A DNA stretch of 64,000 nucleotides from the NCBI GenBank assembly GCA_029547185.1, contig JAKPPU010000125.1, positions 62,001 to 126,000 on the forward strand, given 5' to 3'. Shown here piece after piece: positions 34,728 to 43,502 of this stretch. The DNA is from Deltaproteobacteria bacterium (GTDB taxonomy: Bacteria; Desulfobacterota; Desulfomonilia; UBA1062). Position 1 is the stretch's first letter; each line of letters opens with the position of its first letter. The position numbers and the translations under genes were made by a program. The notes below the pieces were generated by a model, which saw only the letters and a program-made list of their open reading frames with translations, did not search any database and had not been told where the DNA came from.

Positions 34728-34782
34728 GACTGAGTTCGATCCGTTTCATGGTGAATCTCTAAAGAACAGAGGAGGTGGAGAC

Positions 34783-35928
34783 ATGGATTTTGAGTTAACA
34801 TCCGGGCAGCATGCACTCCGGCAGAAGATCGCGGATTTCTGTGCGCGTGAATGCCCGCCGGAGTTCGAGACATCCTTGGATGAAGGCGGAGCATTTCCCG
34901 AGGATCTCTATCGAAAGATGGCGGACAGCGGTTTCCTGAAGATCTCTTTCCCGGCAGAATACGGCGGAACAGACGGGAATATCCTCGACATCGTGCTCAT
35001 TTCGGAGCAGCTCGCCAGGAACAGCTATACCGCTGTGTACATGTACCTCGTAAATGTCGTCTTTGCCGGTACGATGATCCTCAACTGCGGCAATGAGGCT
35101 CAGAAGAAGGCGTTCATCCCCAAGCTGCTCAAGGGGGACCTCAAGTTTGCCTTTGCCCTCACCGAGCCGGAGGCAGGATCGGATGCACGATCGATAAAGT
35201 CATCGGCGGTCGACCGGGGCGATCATTTTCTCATCACCGGGACGAAATACTGGACGTCCGGGGCTACCGTGGCGGACTATATCATCACGGTGGTGCTCAC
35301 GGGTCCGGAAACCGCGGCATCCAGAGAGATGAGCGTATTCATCGTTCCCACTAAATCCGAAGGCCTCAAAGCCACCCCCATCCGCAAGCTGGCCGGAAAT
35401 GCCTACCCGTCGTGCGAGGTGAGGTACGAGAATGTGCCTGTCGCAAAAGAGAACATCCTCGGCGGACCCGAATGGCTGAACAACGGGCTTCTCCAGCTGT
35501 TCCAGACAGCGGAATACGAAAGGATATGCATTGCGGCGAGCTGCCTCGGAGGAGCCGAGACCATCCTCAGGGAATGCACTGAGTTTGCGAAGACCCGTCA
35601 GCAGTTCGGCAAGCCCGTCATAAAGTTTCAGGCGATTCAGCATACGCTGGCGGACATGGCTACCCGGATAGAGGCCATGAGATGGATGACCTACCATGCA
35701 GCATGGATGAAGGCAGAATCGAAAGACTGCTTCAAGGAAATCTGCATGGCAAAGCTGTTCTGCTCCGAGACGCTGGGCGACATCGCGAGAAAGGGCATGC
35801 AGATATTCGGCGGCAGGGGATATTCCATGGAACACAGGATGCAGAGGTATCTCCGTGAAAGCTACCTGTCTCTCTATGCCGGCGGGACTTCGGAGATACA
35901 GAAGAACGTCATAGCGAGATTCCTATAG
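34783..35928 (+). CDS. Acyl-CoA dehydrogenase
   Basis: 381 residues, normal length; the ATG follows GGAGGTGG. It oxidises an acyl-CoA to the enoyl-CoA with FAD. FAFALTEPEAGSDA, KYWTSG and the C-terminal FGGRGYSMEHRMQRYLRE and YAGGTSEIQKN blocks mark the family. In the common subclass the catalytic Glu sits before the last Gly-Thr (YEGT); here that site is Gly367, as in isovaleryl- and long-chain-type enzymes, whose base is on helix G. Glu246 in AEYERI is the best candidate. This suggests a long- or branched-chain acyl-CoA substrate. The next gene, a flavodoxin-like protein, starts 33 bases later. Confidence 0.92.
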   Translation: MDFELTSGQHALRQKIADFCARECPPEFETSLDEGGAFPEDLYRKMADSGFLKISFPAEYGGTDGNILDIVLISEQLARNSYTAVYMYLVNVVFAGTMILNCGNEAQKKAFIPKLLKGDLKFAFALTEPEAGSDARSIKSSAVDRGDHFLITGTKYWTSGATVADYIITVVLTGPETAASREMSVFIVPTKSEGLKATPIRKLAGNAYPSCEVRYENVPVAKENILGGPEWLNNGLLQLFQTAEYERICIAASCLGGAETILRECTEFAKTRQQFGKPVIKFQAIQHTLADMATRIEAMRWMTYHAAWMKAESKDCFKEICMAKLFCSETLGDIARKGMQIFGGRGYSMEHRMQRYLRESYLSLYAGGTSEIQKNVIARFL

Positions 35929-35961
35929 GACAGATCCATAATCGGGAGCGCAAACAGCGAT

Positions 35962-36417
35962 ATGACCACGATACTTGTCATTTTTCATTCACAGGGGGGC
36001 GACAACAGAAAAATGGCCGAGGCGGTTGCGGACGGTGTCGATCTCATCGAAGGTTCGTGCGCCGTTCTCAAGGATGCCCTCGACGCAACTCTTGACGATC
36101 TCCTCCAGTGCGACGGCATCGTGATCGGATCGCCCGAATACTTCGGCTACATGTCCGGGGCTGTCAAGGATTTCTTCGACCGCACCTACGAGGCGGCACG
36201 CGGACATGTCTTCAGGAAGCCGTACGCTGTTTTCGTGAATGCCGGCAACGACGGCACAGGCGCCCTGACCCACATCGAGAGGATCTGCAGAGGGTTTCAG
36301 TTCAAAAAAGTCCATGAGCCGGTCACTGCAAAGGGAGAGATCACGCCGGCAATCCTCGATGCGTGCAGGCTCATGGGCCAGACGATCGCTGCCGGGTGCG
36401 CTGCCGGCATCTATTGA
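35962..36417 (+). CDS. Flavodoxin-family / NAD(P)H-FMN reductase-like protein
   Basis: 151 residues. Flavodoxin-like fold: TILVIFHSQGGDNRKMAEAVADG (phosphate loop with S-x-G), CDGIVIGSPEYFGYMSG (isoalloxazine-binding loop) and KPYAVFVNAGNDGTGAL. A small FMN-binding electron carrier or reductase. It follows the acyl-CoA dehydrogenase by 33 bases and is probably co-transcribed, so it could accept electrons linked to acyl-CoA oxidation, but that is speculation. Confidence 0.88.
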   Translation: MTTILVIFHSQGGDNRKMAEAVADGVDLIEGSCAVLKDALDATLDDLLQCDGIVIGSPEYFGYMSGAVKDFFDRTYEAARGHVFRKPYAVFVNAGNDGTGALTHIERICRGFQFKKVHEPVTAKGEITPAILDACRLMGQTIAAGCAAGIY

Positions 36418-36642
36418 TGCCCTTTAAAAAACGGTCGAAAGACGCCTCCTCAAAACGTGGCGGACAATCTGTGCAAGCTTCTGAATTCTGGTGACTTGCG
36501 AAGGATCCTGGAGTATAATGCACATGCTGACAGTTTTGCGTGGAAAAGTTCTTTCTTTTTCACGGCCGGATCCGGAAAACCGGCTACGATGCAATGCCAT
36601 GAATTGATTTCCACTCTAACCCAATCAAGGAGGAGGAACTCT

Positions 36643-38487
36643 ATGAAAAATGCAAGATGGATTGTACTGACGGGTATCATTCTTCTCATCTTCACGAGCG
36701 GCTGCCGTCTGGGGAACGTCTCACTGACGATCCTGCAGACCTCAGATGTGCACAACCACGCCAGCGGGTACGGGCCGGCCCTCGACTACACCCCGCTGAA
36801 CACCGGCGATAGCGACTCGGTCAGGGGAGGCTATGCCAGGCTGGCGACGCTGATCAACACCATCCGCGACGAGCAGGCTGCCAAGTGCATACCCACCCTG
36901 GTCTTCGATTCGGGGGACTTCTTCATGGGCACGGTGTACGACATGACCGCAGCAAACCCCATAGCCCTCACGTTCTTCAACCAGGTGAAGTACGATGCGG
37001 TGACGCTCGGCAACCACGAGTTCGAGTGGTCGCCCGCAGGCCTGGCCATGCTGCTTTCGAACGGCGCCAATGCAGGCTTCAATGTCCCGGTGGTGGCCAC
37101 CAACACGGTCATCCCTGACGACAGCCCGCTTAAAGCCCTCAAGAATGCGGGCGTCATCGTTGACAAGAAGGTCATCGAGTATCCCTTCGGTCTCAAGGTG
37201 GGAATCATCGGCATCATGGGCAGGGATGCCGACACCAAGGCGCCGGTGGCCAAGCCGGTCACCTTCAACCACGATTACGCCTTCATCCAGCAGCAGGTCA
37301 ATGACCTCAGGAAGAAAGAGCACGTCCAGCTCGTGATCGCCCTCTCTCACGGCGGCATCGAGGTCGACGGCACCGGGGACGACGCCGACCTTGCCGCGAA
37401 CGTCAAGGGAATCGACATCATCGCCTCGGGCCACTACCATACCGCAACCGCCAAGGCCCTTAAGAAAGGCGACACGATCATCTTCTCGCCCGGCGAGTAT
37501 GGAGAATTCCTGAGCAGGCTCGACGTGACGTACAACGTGATTCTCGGCAAGGTGGTGAGCTATAAATTCGACCTGATCCCGGTGAACGATACCATCCAGG
37601 GCGATGCAGCGGTACAGGGCATGGTCGATGCCTATGACGCGTCCATAAGCAGCAGCATCGCCCCGCTCGACGTCACCCTCAAGGGACCGGTCTCCAGGAT
37701 CGGCTTTGCACTCGAGCTCGCATCGCTCGCGGAGTGCGGCTTCGGCGATCTCGCTGCAGACTCGATCAGGGCGGTCGCCAGCCAGCTTGCACCTCTCAAC
37801 AACGGGGACCCCTGCGACTTCAGCGTCATCGCCAGCGGCGTCATCCGCGACAACATCTATCCCGGCAAGACAGGCTACGTCACCTTTGCCGACATCTACA
37901 ACGCGTTGCCGCTGGGGATTTCACCGGACACCACCCAGCAGTCCCTCGGGTATCCCCTCATGTCCATCTACGTGACGGCCCCTGATTTGCGGAACATCTG
38001 CGAGGCAGCCCTCACCGTGGCCCCGGCCGAGGGCTCGGATTACTACCTGAACTTCTCGGGCATCAAAGTCGACTACGATCCACTGTATGCCCCGTACTTT
38101 GCCGGCGTGAGGAGCGTATCCCTCTTTGATCCGTCCGATGTCTTCTGCCTCGGCGATGCCGAGGAGCTCGATCTCACCGACACAACGACGGTGTATCACT
38201 GCGTGGTCGACCTCTATGCCCTCCAGATGATGGACGTGGTGACCTCGAAGGGCCTCCAGATCATACCTCGGGACCAGTACGGCAATGTCATCGATATCAG
38301 CGATCCGTCGGTCTATATGGCCTACCGGATCGATGCGAGCACGGATGCAGGCATACAGGAGCTCAAGGAGTGGATGGCCCTGCTCAAGTTCCTGGGCGCC
38401 TCATTCCCGGCCAGCGGCGCGGGAATCCCGGAGGCGTACTATGGTGAAGACGGCGCAGTCCTCGGAAGGATCAACATCCTGAACTGA
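36643..38487 (+). CDS. 5'-nucleotidase-family lipoprotein
   Basis: 614 residues; the ATG after AGGAGGAGGA starts a lipoprotein signal (KNARWIVL..., lipobox FTSGC, Cys21). The N-terminal calcineurin-like half has LQTSDVHNH, GGYARLATL, FDSGDFFMGT, GNHEFEW, LSHGG and ASGHYHT. The C-terminal 5_nucleotid_C half (about 340-580) contains the substrate-stacking FADIYNALPLGI-type segment. UshA-type enzymes release phosphate and nucleoside from nucleotides outside the inner membrane; the lipid anchor would keep it at a membrane. An upstream in-frame extension of 62 codons is rejected since it lacks a ribosome site. A TATAAT sits at 36514-36519, without a matched -35. Confidence 0.92.
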   Translation: MKNARWIVLTGIILLIFTSGCRLGNVSLTILQTSDVHNHASGYGPALDYTPLNTGDSDSVRGGYARLATLINTIRDEQAAKCIPTLVFDSGDFFMGTVYDMTAANPIALTFFNQVKYDAVTLGNHEFEWSPAGLAMLLSNGANAGFNVPVVATNTVIPDDSPLKALKNAGVIVDKKVIEYPFGLKVGIIGIMGRDADTKAPVAKPVTFNHDYAFIQQQVNDLRKKEHVQLVIALSHGGIEVDGTGDDADLAANVKGIDIIASGHYHTATAKALKKGDTIIFSPGEYGEFLSRLDVTYNVILGKVVSYKFDLIPVNDTIQGDAAVQGMVDAYDASISSSIAPLDVTLKGPVSRIGFALELASLAECGFGDLAADSIRAVASQLAPLNNGDPCDFSVIASGVIRDNIYPGKTGYVTFADIYNALPLGISPDTTQQSLGYPLMSIYVTAPDLRNICEAALTVAPAEGSDYYLNFSGIKVDYDPLYAPYFAGVRSVSLFDPSDVFCLGDAEELDLTDTTTVYHCVVDLYALQMMDVVTSKGLQIIPRDQYGNVIDISDPSVYMAYRIDASTDAGIQELKEWMALLKFLGASFPASGAGIPEAYYGEDGAVLGRINILN

Positions 38488-38511
38488 GCAGCACGCATAT
38501 CCATGCAAGAA

Positions 38512-38549
38512 AGGCCTGCGCCCGGCATATCACAACCGGGCGCAGGCCT
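38512..38549. terminator. Bidirectional terminator
   Basis: A 14-bp perfect GC-rich stem (38512-38525 with 38536-38549, 10-base loop) lies between the stop of the 5'-nucleotidase gene and the stop of the kinase gene on the other strand. On the minus strand TTTCTTG follows; the plus side is less T-rich. Confidence 0.7.
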
Positions 38550-38585
38550 CGTTTCCGCATACGAAGTTGACAGAGCGCTCCAGTC

Positions 38586-40556
38586 TCATTCTCCTTGCTC
38601 TTTAAGCTCGGGCAGCCACACGGCAAAGGCGGTGCCCTTGCCCGGTGCGCTCTCGACGGTTATTGCCCCGCCGTGGTCTTTTACGATTCCGTGCACCACG
38701 GACAGGCCGAGCCCGGTGCCTCCGTTCTCACCCTTTGTCGTGAAGAAGGGCTCGAAGATGTGCTCGAGGGTCTGCGCATCGATGCCCGGGCCGGTATCCT
38801 TCACATCGATCCTCACGTACGGCCCCGGGGCCAGGTCGGGCGAAATTTCGACAGCCTTCTTCTCGTCGAGCATTTCACGGGAGAGGTAGATCTCGAGCAT
38901 GCCCCCCTGTCTGCGCATGGAATCGCCGGCATTGCTTCCGAGATTGACGAGGATCTGCTTGATCTGCGTCGGGTCCGCGAAGACCATCGCGCGGTCGGTC
39001 CTGACGGCCTTCTTGATCTCGATCGTGCTTGGCAGCGATGCCCTCAGGAAATTCAGTGCCTCGCGGAAGACGGACACGATGTCGATGGGCTTCTTCTGCG
39101 GCGAGGTCCGGCCGCTGAAGATGAGGAGATGCCGCACCAGGTCTATGCCATAGCGCGTTGCCTGCAGCATCTCCTGGAGAATGGGGTAGGAGAGGTCCCG
39201 CTCTCCGAGGTCTTCCATGAGCATCTCGGTATCGATCAGGATCGGGGTGAAGGCGTTCTTCAGGTTGTTGGCGATGCCGCCCGCGAGGTTCCCCATGGCC
39301 TCCATCTTCTGCACCTGCAGGATCTGGCGCTGGAACCGCACCTCATCGGTGATGTCCCTGGCCAGGAACACGTAGTTGATGAGGTTTGCCTTTTCGTCGT
39401 ACACAGGCGAAACGGTGAGGTTTATCTCGATGATCTCCCCGGACGGCTTCCTCCTTTTCAAATGGCCGTTCCATGCCTTCCCCTCCTTTTTGACCGACCG
39501 GATGATATCCTGGTAGGAGCTGTCCATGAAAAAGCGCTCGAGGACGAATACCGGCCTACCCACGAGGTCATCCCTCCGATACTCGGACAAGGCCTCGTAG
39601 GCCGGGTTCACATAATCGATCTCCCACTCCGGGTTGAGGATCATGATGCCCTCGTCTGCCTGGTCTATGGCCGTGGCCAGACGAAGGAGGCTCTCCTCCA
39701 TCTTCTTGCGTGAGCTTATGTCGATCCCGATCCCGATGAGGGAGCCGTCCGAGAGCCGGACATTGGCCCATGAGGTGCGCAGGACCTTTCCCGACCGGGT
39801 CGTGAGGTCGATGTCCTTCCAGCCAGGCTTTGCCCGCATCATGTGCTCCCACACCTCTTTGCGGTAGGAGGGATCGGGGTAGAGGGCGGCGATGATGTTC
39901 ATGCCGCGCGCCTCCTCGAGCGACCATCCGGCAAGGCGCTCGAACTCCCTGTTCACCAGCCTGACCGTGCCGGCCGAGTCATAGAAGGAAAGCATCACGG
40001 GGATGTTGTCGATGATCGAGAGGAGGAGCTCCTTCTGCTCTTCCAGAAACCTGCTCGCCTGTCTCAGGTTTTTCGTGCGCTCCTGCACCCTCTGCTCGAG
40101 CTCTTCGTTTGCCTTGCGGAGCGATTCCTGGGCGGCTTTGAACTCGGTGATGTCTTCGAACAGGATCGTGATCCCGCCGCTCGTCGGCATGCAGCGGAAG
40201 GAGAGCCAGAGGTTTTCCGGCTTCGGATAGTGCATCTCGAAGCTCACGACGGCGTCCTCTTTCCTTGCCCGGTCGAGCTCTCCAGAGAGCTGACGCGATA
40301 CGCCGGCGGGCATGACGTCCCAGAGGAGCTTTCCCTCGAGATCCTGCCCGGGCGTCTGGAGGATGTCGCTCGCCGTCGGGTTTGCATACGTAAGGTGAGA
40401 CGAGCTGTCGAGCTGCATCACCCCCATGTTCAGCTTGTCGAAGACCTCGCCGGCATCCTGTCCGGAGACAGGACCCCGGGTCTCGCCCGTAGCGTCTCTT
40501 TCACGTGCCTGTATGGTTTCGTTCATGATTCTGGGCTTTTCGTCCTTGGCTTTCAC
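38586..40556 (-). CDS. Triple-PAS hybrid-type sensor kinase lacking the phospho-acceptor His
   Basis: 656 residues; GTG start with AAGGGA upstream, the next ATG ten codons later is an alternative. No membrane segment. Order: PAS 1 about 35-135, coiled coil 136-175 (EELEQRVQERTKNLRQ), PAS 2 about 172-275, PAS 3 about 283-400, a HisKA-like dimerisation helix, and HATPase_c about 515-655 (NLGSNAGDSM, DTGPGID, GTGLGLSVVHG). In the H box the motif LAGGIAHDFNN reads LAGGIANNLKN: the codon for the phospho-acceptor is AAC (Asn430), a one-base change from CAC. ATP binding looks intact. It could be a pseudokinase, regulate by heterodimer formation, or use another acceptor. The gene is divergent from the DAC-like gene, with about 190 bases between them. 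No receiver or regulator gene adjoins it. Confidence 0.9.
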   Translation of the reverse strand: MKAKDEKPRIMNETIQARERDATGETRGPVSGQDAGEVFDKLNMGVMQLDSSSHLTYANPTASDILQTPGQDLEGKLLWDVMPAGVSRQLSGELDRARKEDAVVSFEMHYPKPENLWLSFRCMPTSGGITILFEDITEFKAAQESLRKANEELEQRVQERTKNLRQASRFLEEQKELLLSIIDNIPVMLSFYDSAGTVRLVNREFERLAGWSLEEARGMNIIAALYPDPSYRKEVWEHMMRAKPGWKDIDLTTRSGKVLRTSWANVRLSDGSLIGIGIDISSRKKMEESLLRLATAIDQADEGIMILNPEWEIDYVNPAYEALSEYRRDDLVGRPVFVLERFFMDSSYQDIIRSVKKEGKAWNGHLKRRKPSGEIIEINLTVSPVYDEKANLINYVFLARDITDEVRFQRQILQVQKMEAMGNLAGGIANNLKNAFTPILIDTEMLMEDLGERDLSYPILQEMLQATRYGIDLVRHLLIFSGRTSPQKKPIDIVSVFREALNFLRASLPSTIEIKKAVRTDRAMVFADPTQIKQILVNLGSNAGDSMRRQGGMLEIYLSREMLDEKKAVEISPDLAPGPYVRIDVKDTGPGIDAQTLEHIFEPFFTTKGENGGTGLGLSVVHGIVKDHGGAITVESAPGKGTAFAVWLPELKEQGE

Positions 40557-40712
40557 AAAAGATTATCCCTTACGCAGCTTGGCTGCCTGTAACCGGTATC
40601 CGGGTGTAGGAACGCTCGAGCGCCGAAATCCGGCGGCAATTTATCCACAGTACATTTTGGATGAACTCATCAGGCCAAAGGATGCACATCAATGCATCCT
40701 GCTTCCCTTTCA

Positions 40713-40743
40713 TTGAGATAGCCCTCATCGACGGTACTATAAT
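40713..40743 (+). promoter_or_regulatory. Possible promoter for the DAC-like gene
   Basis: TTGAGA (40713-40718) and a perfect TATAAT (40738-40743) with a 19-base spacer. The ATG at 40748 is only five bases after the -10, so if this is used the transcript would be leaderless; otherwise an earlier start is in play. Confidence 0.35.
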
Positions 40744-40747
40744 CTTG

Positions 40748-41950
40748 ATGTTCGAGAACCGGATCATTCAGAAGATCATCGAAACATGGTCCATCGACCA
40801 GGCCCACCCTCTGCGCGAGCGGATACGAAGCCCGCTGCCCCCCTTCGAGCAGATCAAGAGAGTCATCGAAACCGCATACCTGGCAAGCCTGGAGCGGGAA
40901 GAGGGCAGGCCGGTCCGTTTTGCCCTCGTAGTTGCGGACCCTGCCGTCGGTGACAAGATAAGCACCATGAAAAGACCTCCGGATTATCTTCTCCACCTCG
41001 ATATGCCTCTTCCCCTGTCAGTGGACTCGATCGTCAAGCTTGCCCCTGCCCTCGATCCCGGCATCAGCGCCATGGCAGTCGGACCCACGAAAAACAGGGA
41101 TGACATACACATCTGGGGCATCTTCACGTTTTCTTCCGCTTCATCGAGCTTTGCCGAGATTCCCATGTGGGTATACGGCGAGCTGGCATACCGCCCCGAT
41201 TTTTTCACTGTCTACGCCAATAATGCAGGCTCGCTCCTCATAGCCCGCCACCACAGCCAGATCGGCCGCATCTTAAACGGCGAATTCATCCCGGCGACGC
41301 CGTCTCCCTTCACGGTGAAATCCCTGGGCCGTTACATGATGATGTGCATCCAGGACCACCAGCTCTTCAAGACGCACGGCGATACCTACTGGCGCATCTA
41401 CCGGGACACCATCGAGCTGCTCCTCACAGAGGCCTCTGCAAGAGGTCACGGCTCGATCTTCATCCTGGTCCAGCCGGACGGATACCCTGCCGGATACATA
41501 GTTCCCCGGTTCAGCTTCATTGAGAAGATCGGCCCGCAGCATCTCCTCGAGCAGCTCCTTCGGGAAGATCTCGACGTACCCACCAGCATCGCTGCCAGAA
41601 AGGCCGTCGTCGACAGGATCAAGTTCCTTGCCCAGCTCGGCACCGTAGACGGCGCAGTGCTCCTTTCGACAGAGCTCGATCTCATCTGCTTCGGGGCCAC
41701 GATCGTGGCGCCTCCGTATACGGGAACCATAGTCACGGGCCCGGACGGATTCGGGGAAGGGGGAGGGGAAATCCTCGATCCCAGCCGGCTTGGAACGAGG
41801 CACAATTCGGCTATTTCCTTTGCAGGCTCGGTGAAGAGCAGCCTGGCGTTCGTCATTTCACAGGACGGTCCTGCCCGGGCATTCGTGCAAAAAGACGAGA
41901 ACACCCTCCTCTACTGGCCCGACTGCTACAACATATCCATGTCCTTATAA
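40748..41950 (+). CDS. DisA_N/DAC-like nucleotidyl-cyclase-fold protein
   Basis: 400 residues if translation starts at MFENRIIQK; the true start is unclear, because no ribosome site is visible and in-frame codons continue 87 bases upstream. The N-terminal ~270 residues are not recognised. The C-terminal ~120 contain the DAC fold motifs: DGA at 301-303 (VDGAVLLSTELDLICFGATI) and GTRHNSAISFA (Arg351-His352-Asn353), followed by LAFVISQDG. In active diadenylate cyclases the second motif is RHR and the third ends SEE; here Asn and SQD replace them. So it may be an altered cyclase or a nucleotide-sensing domain of the DACNV kind. Divergent from a PAS kinase and followed 143 bases later by a PilZ protein. 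Confidence 0.75.
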   Translation: MFENRIIQKIIETWSIDQAHPLRERIRSPLPPFEQIKRVIETAYLASLEREEGRPVRFALVVADPAVGDKISTMKRPPDYLLHLDMPLPLSVDSIVKLAPALDPGISAMAVGPTKNRDDIHIWGIFTFSSASSSFAEIPMWVYGELAYRPDFFTVYANNAGSLLIARHHSQIGRILNGEFIPATPSPFTVKSLGRYMMMCIQDHQLFKTHGDTYWRIYRDTIELLLTEASARGHGSIFILVQPDGYPAGYIVPRFSFIEKIGPQHLLEQLLREDLDVPTSIAARKAVVDRIKFLAQLGTVDGAVLLSTELDLICFGATIVAPPYTGTIVTGPDGFGEGGGEILDPSRLGTRHNSAISFAGSVKSSLAFVISQDGPARAFVQKDENTLLYWPDCYNISMSL

Positions 41951-42093
41951 AACCCTGCCCCCTCATCCGAAGAAAGATACAGAGAATCGTGGATTATTCC
42001 CCGATATCATGCTAGACCTCTTGAACAGGCAAGGTAGTGAATCCGGTCTCCTGTCCGCTGTCGACAAGGGCGATCAGCAAAGAGGTTAAGCCG

Positions 42094-42435
42094 ATGAGAA
42101 GAATCGATGTCATACGTGATCGAAGGAAGCAGGACCGCAAGAGCGTCAAGCTCATATTCCTCTTCAAGATGGGAAGGCTGTTCAACGGACGCGGGATGAT
42201 AAAGGACATCACCAGCGGAGGCCTGTGTCTCGTCTGCCCGACTCTCTTCAGCTTAAGCCGAAAGATGAAGCCCGATGAATACATCGGCTCGACGATCCAG
42301 ATCATGATCCCGTCGGCGACCGTCACGGTCAACGGCACAGTGGCATGGGTAGACCTGAAAAAGGGCGAGGGCGGCGTCAAATTGACGACCGTGAGCGACG
42401 AGGCCCGCTGGAAAGAGCTCTACGAAACCTCATAA
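42094..42435 (+). CDS. PilZ-domain protein
   Basis: 113 residues, ATG at MRRIDVIRDR after AAAGAGG; an in-frame start 57 bases upstream is less likely. The c-di-GMP motif is RxxxR (Arg11-Lys-Gln-Asp-Arg15) with a downstream D-x-[S/T]-x-x-G (Asp38-Ile-Thr40-Ser-Gly-Gly43), Thr standing for the usual Ser. Likely a single-domain c-di-GMP receptor acting by contact with a partner. It follows the DAC-like gene and precedes cysM by 21 bases; whether the three are co-transcribed is unknown. Confidence 0.85.
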   Translation: MRRIDVIRDRRKQDRKSVKLIFLFKMGRLFNGRGMIKDITSGGLCLVCPTLFSLSRKMKPDEYIGSTIQIMIPSATVTVNGTVAWVDLKKGEGGVKLTTVSDEARWKELYETS

Positions 42436-42456
42436 CACGGGAAAGGGGAGACACTC

Positions 42457-43374
42457 ATGAGCGTTTTGGATGCGATCGGGAACACTCCGCTCGTGGAGAT
42501 ACGGAACATATGGGATTCCGCCCGCACCGGCGTGCGGATCATGGCCAAGCTCGAGGGATCGAACCCGGGCGGCTCGGTCAAGGACCGGCCCGCATACTTC
42601 ATGCTCAAGGAAGCTGCGGCATCCGGAGAGCTGTCGAACGGCAAGATCATCCTGGAGCCCACGTCGGGCAACACGGGCATCGGCATGGCCATGGTTGCCG
42701 CGGCCATGGGCTTCAAGATCAAGCTCACCATGCCCACCTGCGTGAGCACCGAGAGGCGGGCAGTCCTCCAGGCGCTCGGAGCCGAGCTCGAGCTGACTCC
42801 CGGGTGCGACAAGACCGACGGCGCCATCAAGCGTGCCCACCACATCATGGAATACGAAGGCGATCAGTACTACATGCCCAACCAGTTCGACAATCCTCAC
42901 AACTACCTGGCCCACTATCGCACGACCGGGCCGGAGATCTACAGCCAGACGAACGGCGAAATCGACGTCCTCGTGGCGGGCATGGGCACGACCGGCACCC
43001 TCATGGGGTGCTCGATGTTCCTCAAGGAGAAGAAGCCTTCCATCAAGGTCATCGGGATCGAGCCCGTCATGAATCACCGCATCCAGGGGCTCAAGAACAT
43101 GAAGGAGGCGATCGTGCCGAAGATCTACGACCCAAATAAGCTTGACATGATCATAAGCTGCAACGACGAGGACGCCTTCGAGACCACGAGGGACCTCTCG
43201 ATCCGCGAAGGCCTTTTCTGCGGGATCAGCTCGGGCGCCGCCATGTGGGGGGCGATTCAGGCGGCACGCGATCTGCCGCGTGGCTCGACCGTGGCGGTCA
43301 TCTTCCCCGACCGGGGCGACCGCTACCTCTCGACAGAGGTCTTCCGCTCCTTCTGCGCCATGTGCCCGCCGTGA
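42457..43374 (+). CDS. Cysteine synthase, CysM-like, copy 1
   Basis: 305 residues. PLP fold II enzyme: GSVKDRPA carries the PLP Lys (about 43), TSGNTG holds the phosphate loop, and SSGAAMWGA the C-terminal cofactor Ser. The pattern (CVSTERRA, GPEIYSQT, MGTTGTLMG, FPDRGDRYLSTEVF) is closest to CysM (O-acetylserine sulfhydrylase B). It ends in an unusual Cys-rich CAMCPP. AAGGGGAG precedes the ATG. A paralogue of the gene at 52053-52970. No cysE or sulfate assimilation gene adjoins. Expected role: cysteine from O-acetylserine with sulfide or thiosulfate. Confidence 0.92.
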   Translation: MSVLDAIGNTPLVEIRNIWDSARTGVRIMAKLEGSNPGGSVKDRPAYFMLKEAAASGELSNGKIILEPTSGNTGIGMAMVAAAMGFKIKLTMPTCVSTERRAVLQALGAELELTPGCDKTDGAIKRAHHIMEYEGDQYYMPNQFDNPHNYLAHYRTTGPEIYSQTNGEIDVLVAGMGTTGTLMGCSMFLKEKKPSIKVIGIEPVMNHRIQGLKNMKEAIVPKIYDPNKLDMIISCNDEDAFETTRDLSIREGLFCGISSGAAMWGAIQAARDLPRGSTVAVIFPDRGDRYLSTEVFRSFCAMCPP

Positions 43375-43419
43375 TGTGCGGGTAACAGTTCCGAACAGTT
43401 TCGCTTTAAGAAAAATACG

Positions 43420-43449
43420 GGCAGGAGAGCCTCTCCTGCCTGTCCTGTT
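43420..43449 (+). terminator. Terminator after cysM copy 1
   Basis: A 9-bp perfect stem (43420-43428 with 43432-43440, loop GCC) followed by TGTCCTGTTT, 45 bases beyond the cysM stop and upstream of the mla operon. Confidence 0.6.
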
Positions 43450-43502
43450 TGGCCTTCAGGGAAAAAGGTGATCGGTTCTGTCTGACTCTTATCATCAATA
43501 CC

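Larger units (their letters stand above)
34402..34782. other. Divergent regulatory region between the BON array and an acyl-CoA dehydrogenase
   Basis: 381 bases without a convincing gene. It holds the palindrome at 34418-34434 next to the BON array start and the promoter plus operator-like repeat at 34697-34727 for the acyl-CoA dehydrogenase. The middle (about 34450-34650) shows no clear structure. Confidence 0.5.

Noticed and set aside
36496..36519. TTGCGA/TATAAT promoter before the 5'-nucleotidase
   Set aside because: The -10 is perfect but the spacer is only 12 bases; kept only as a remark in the gene entry.
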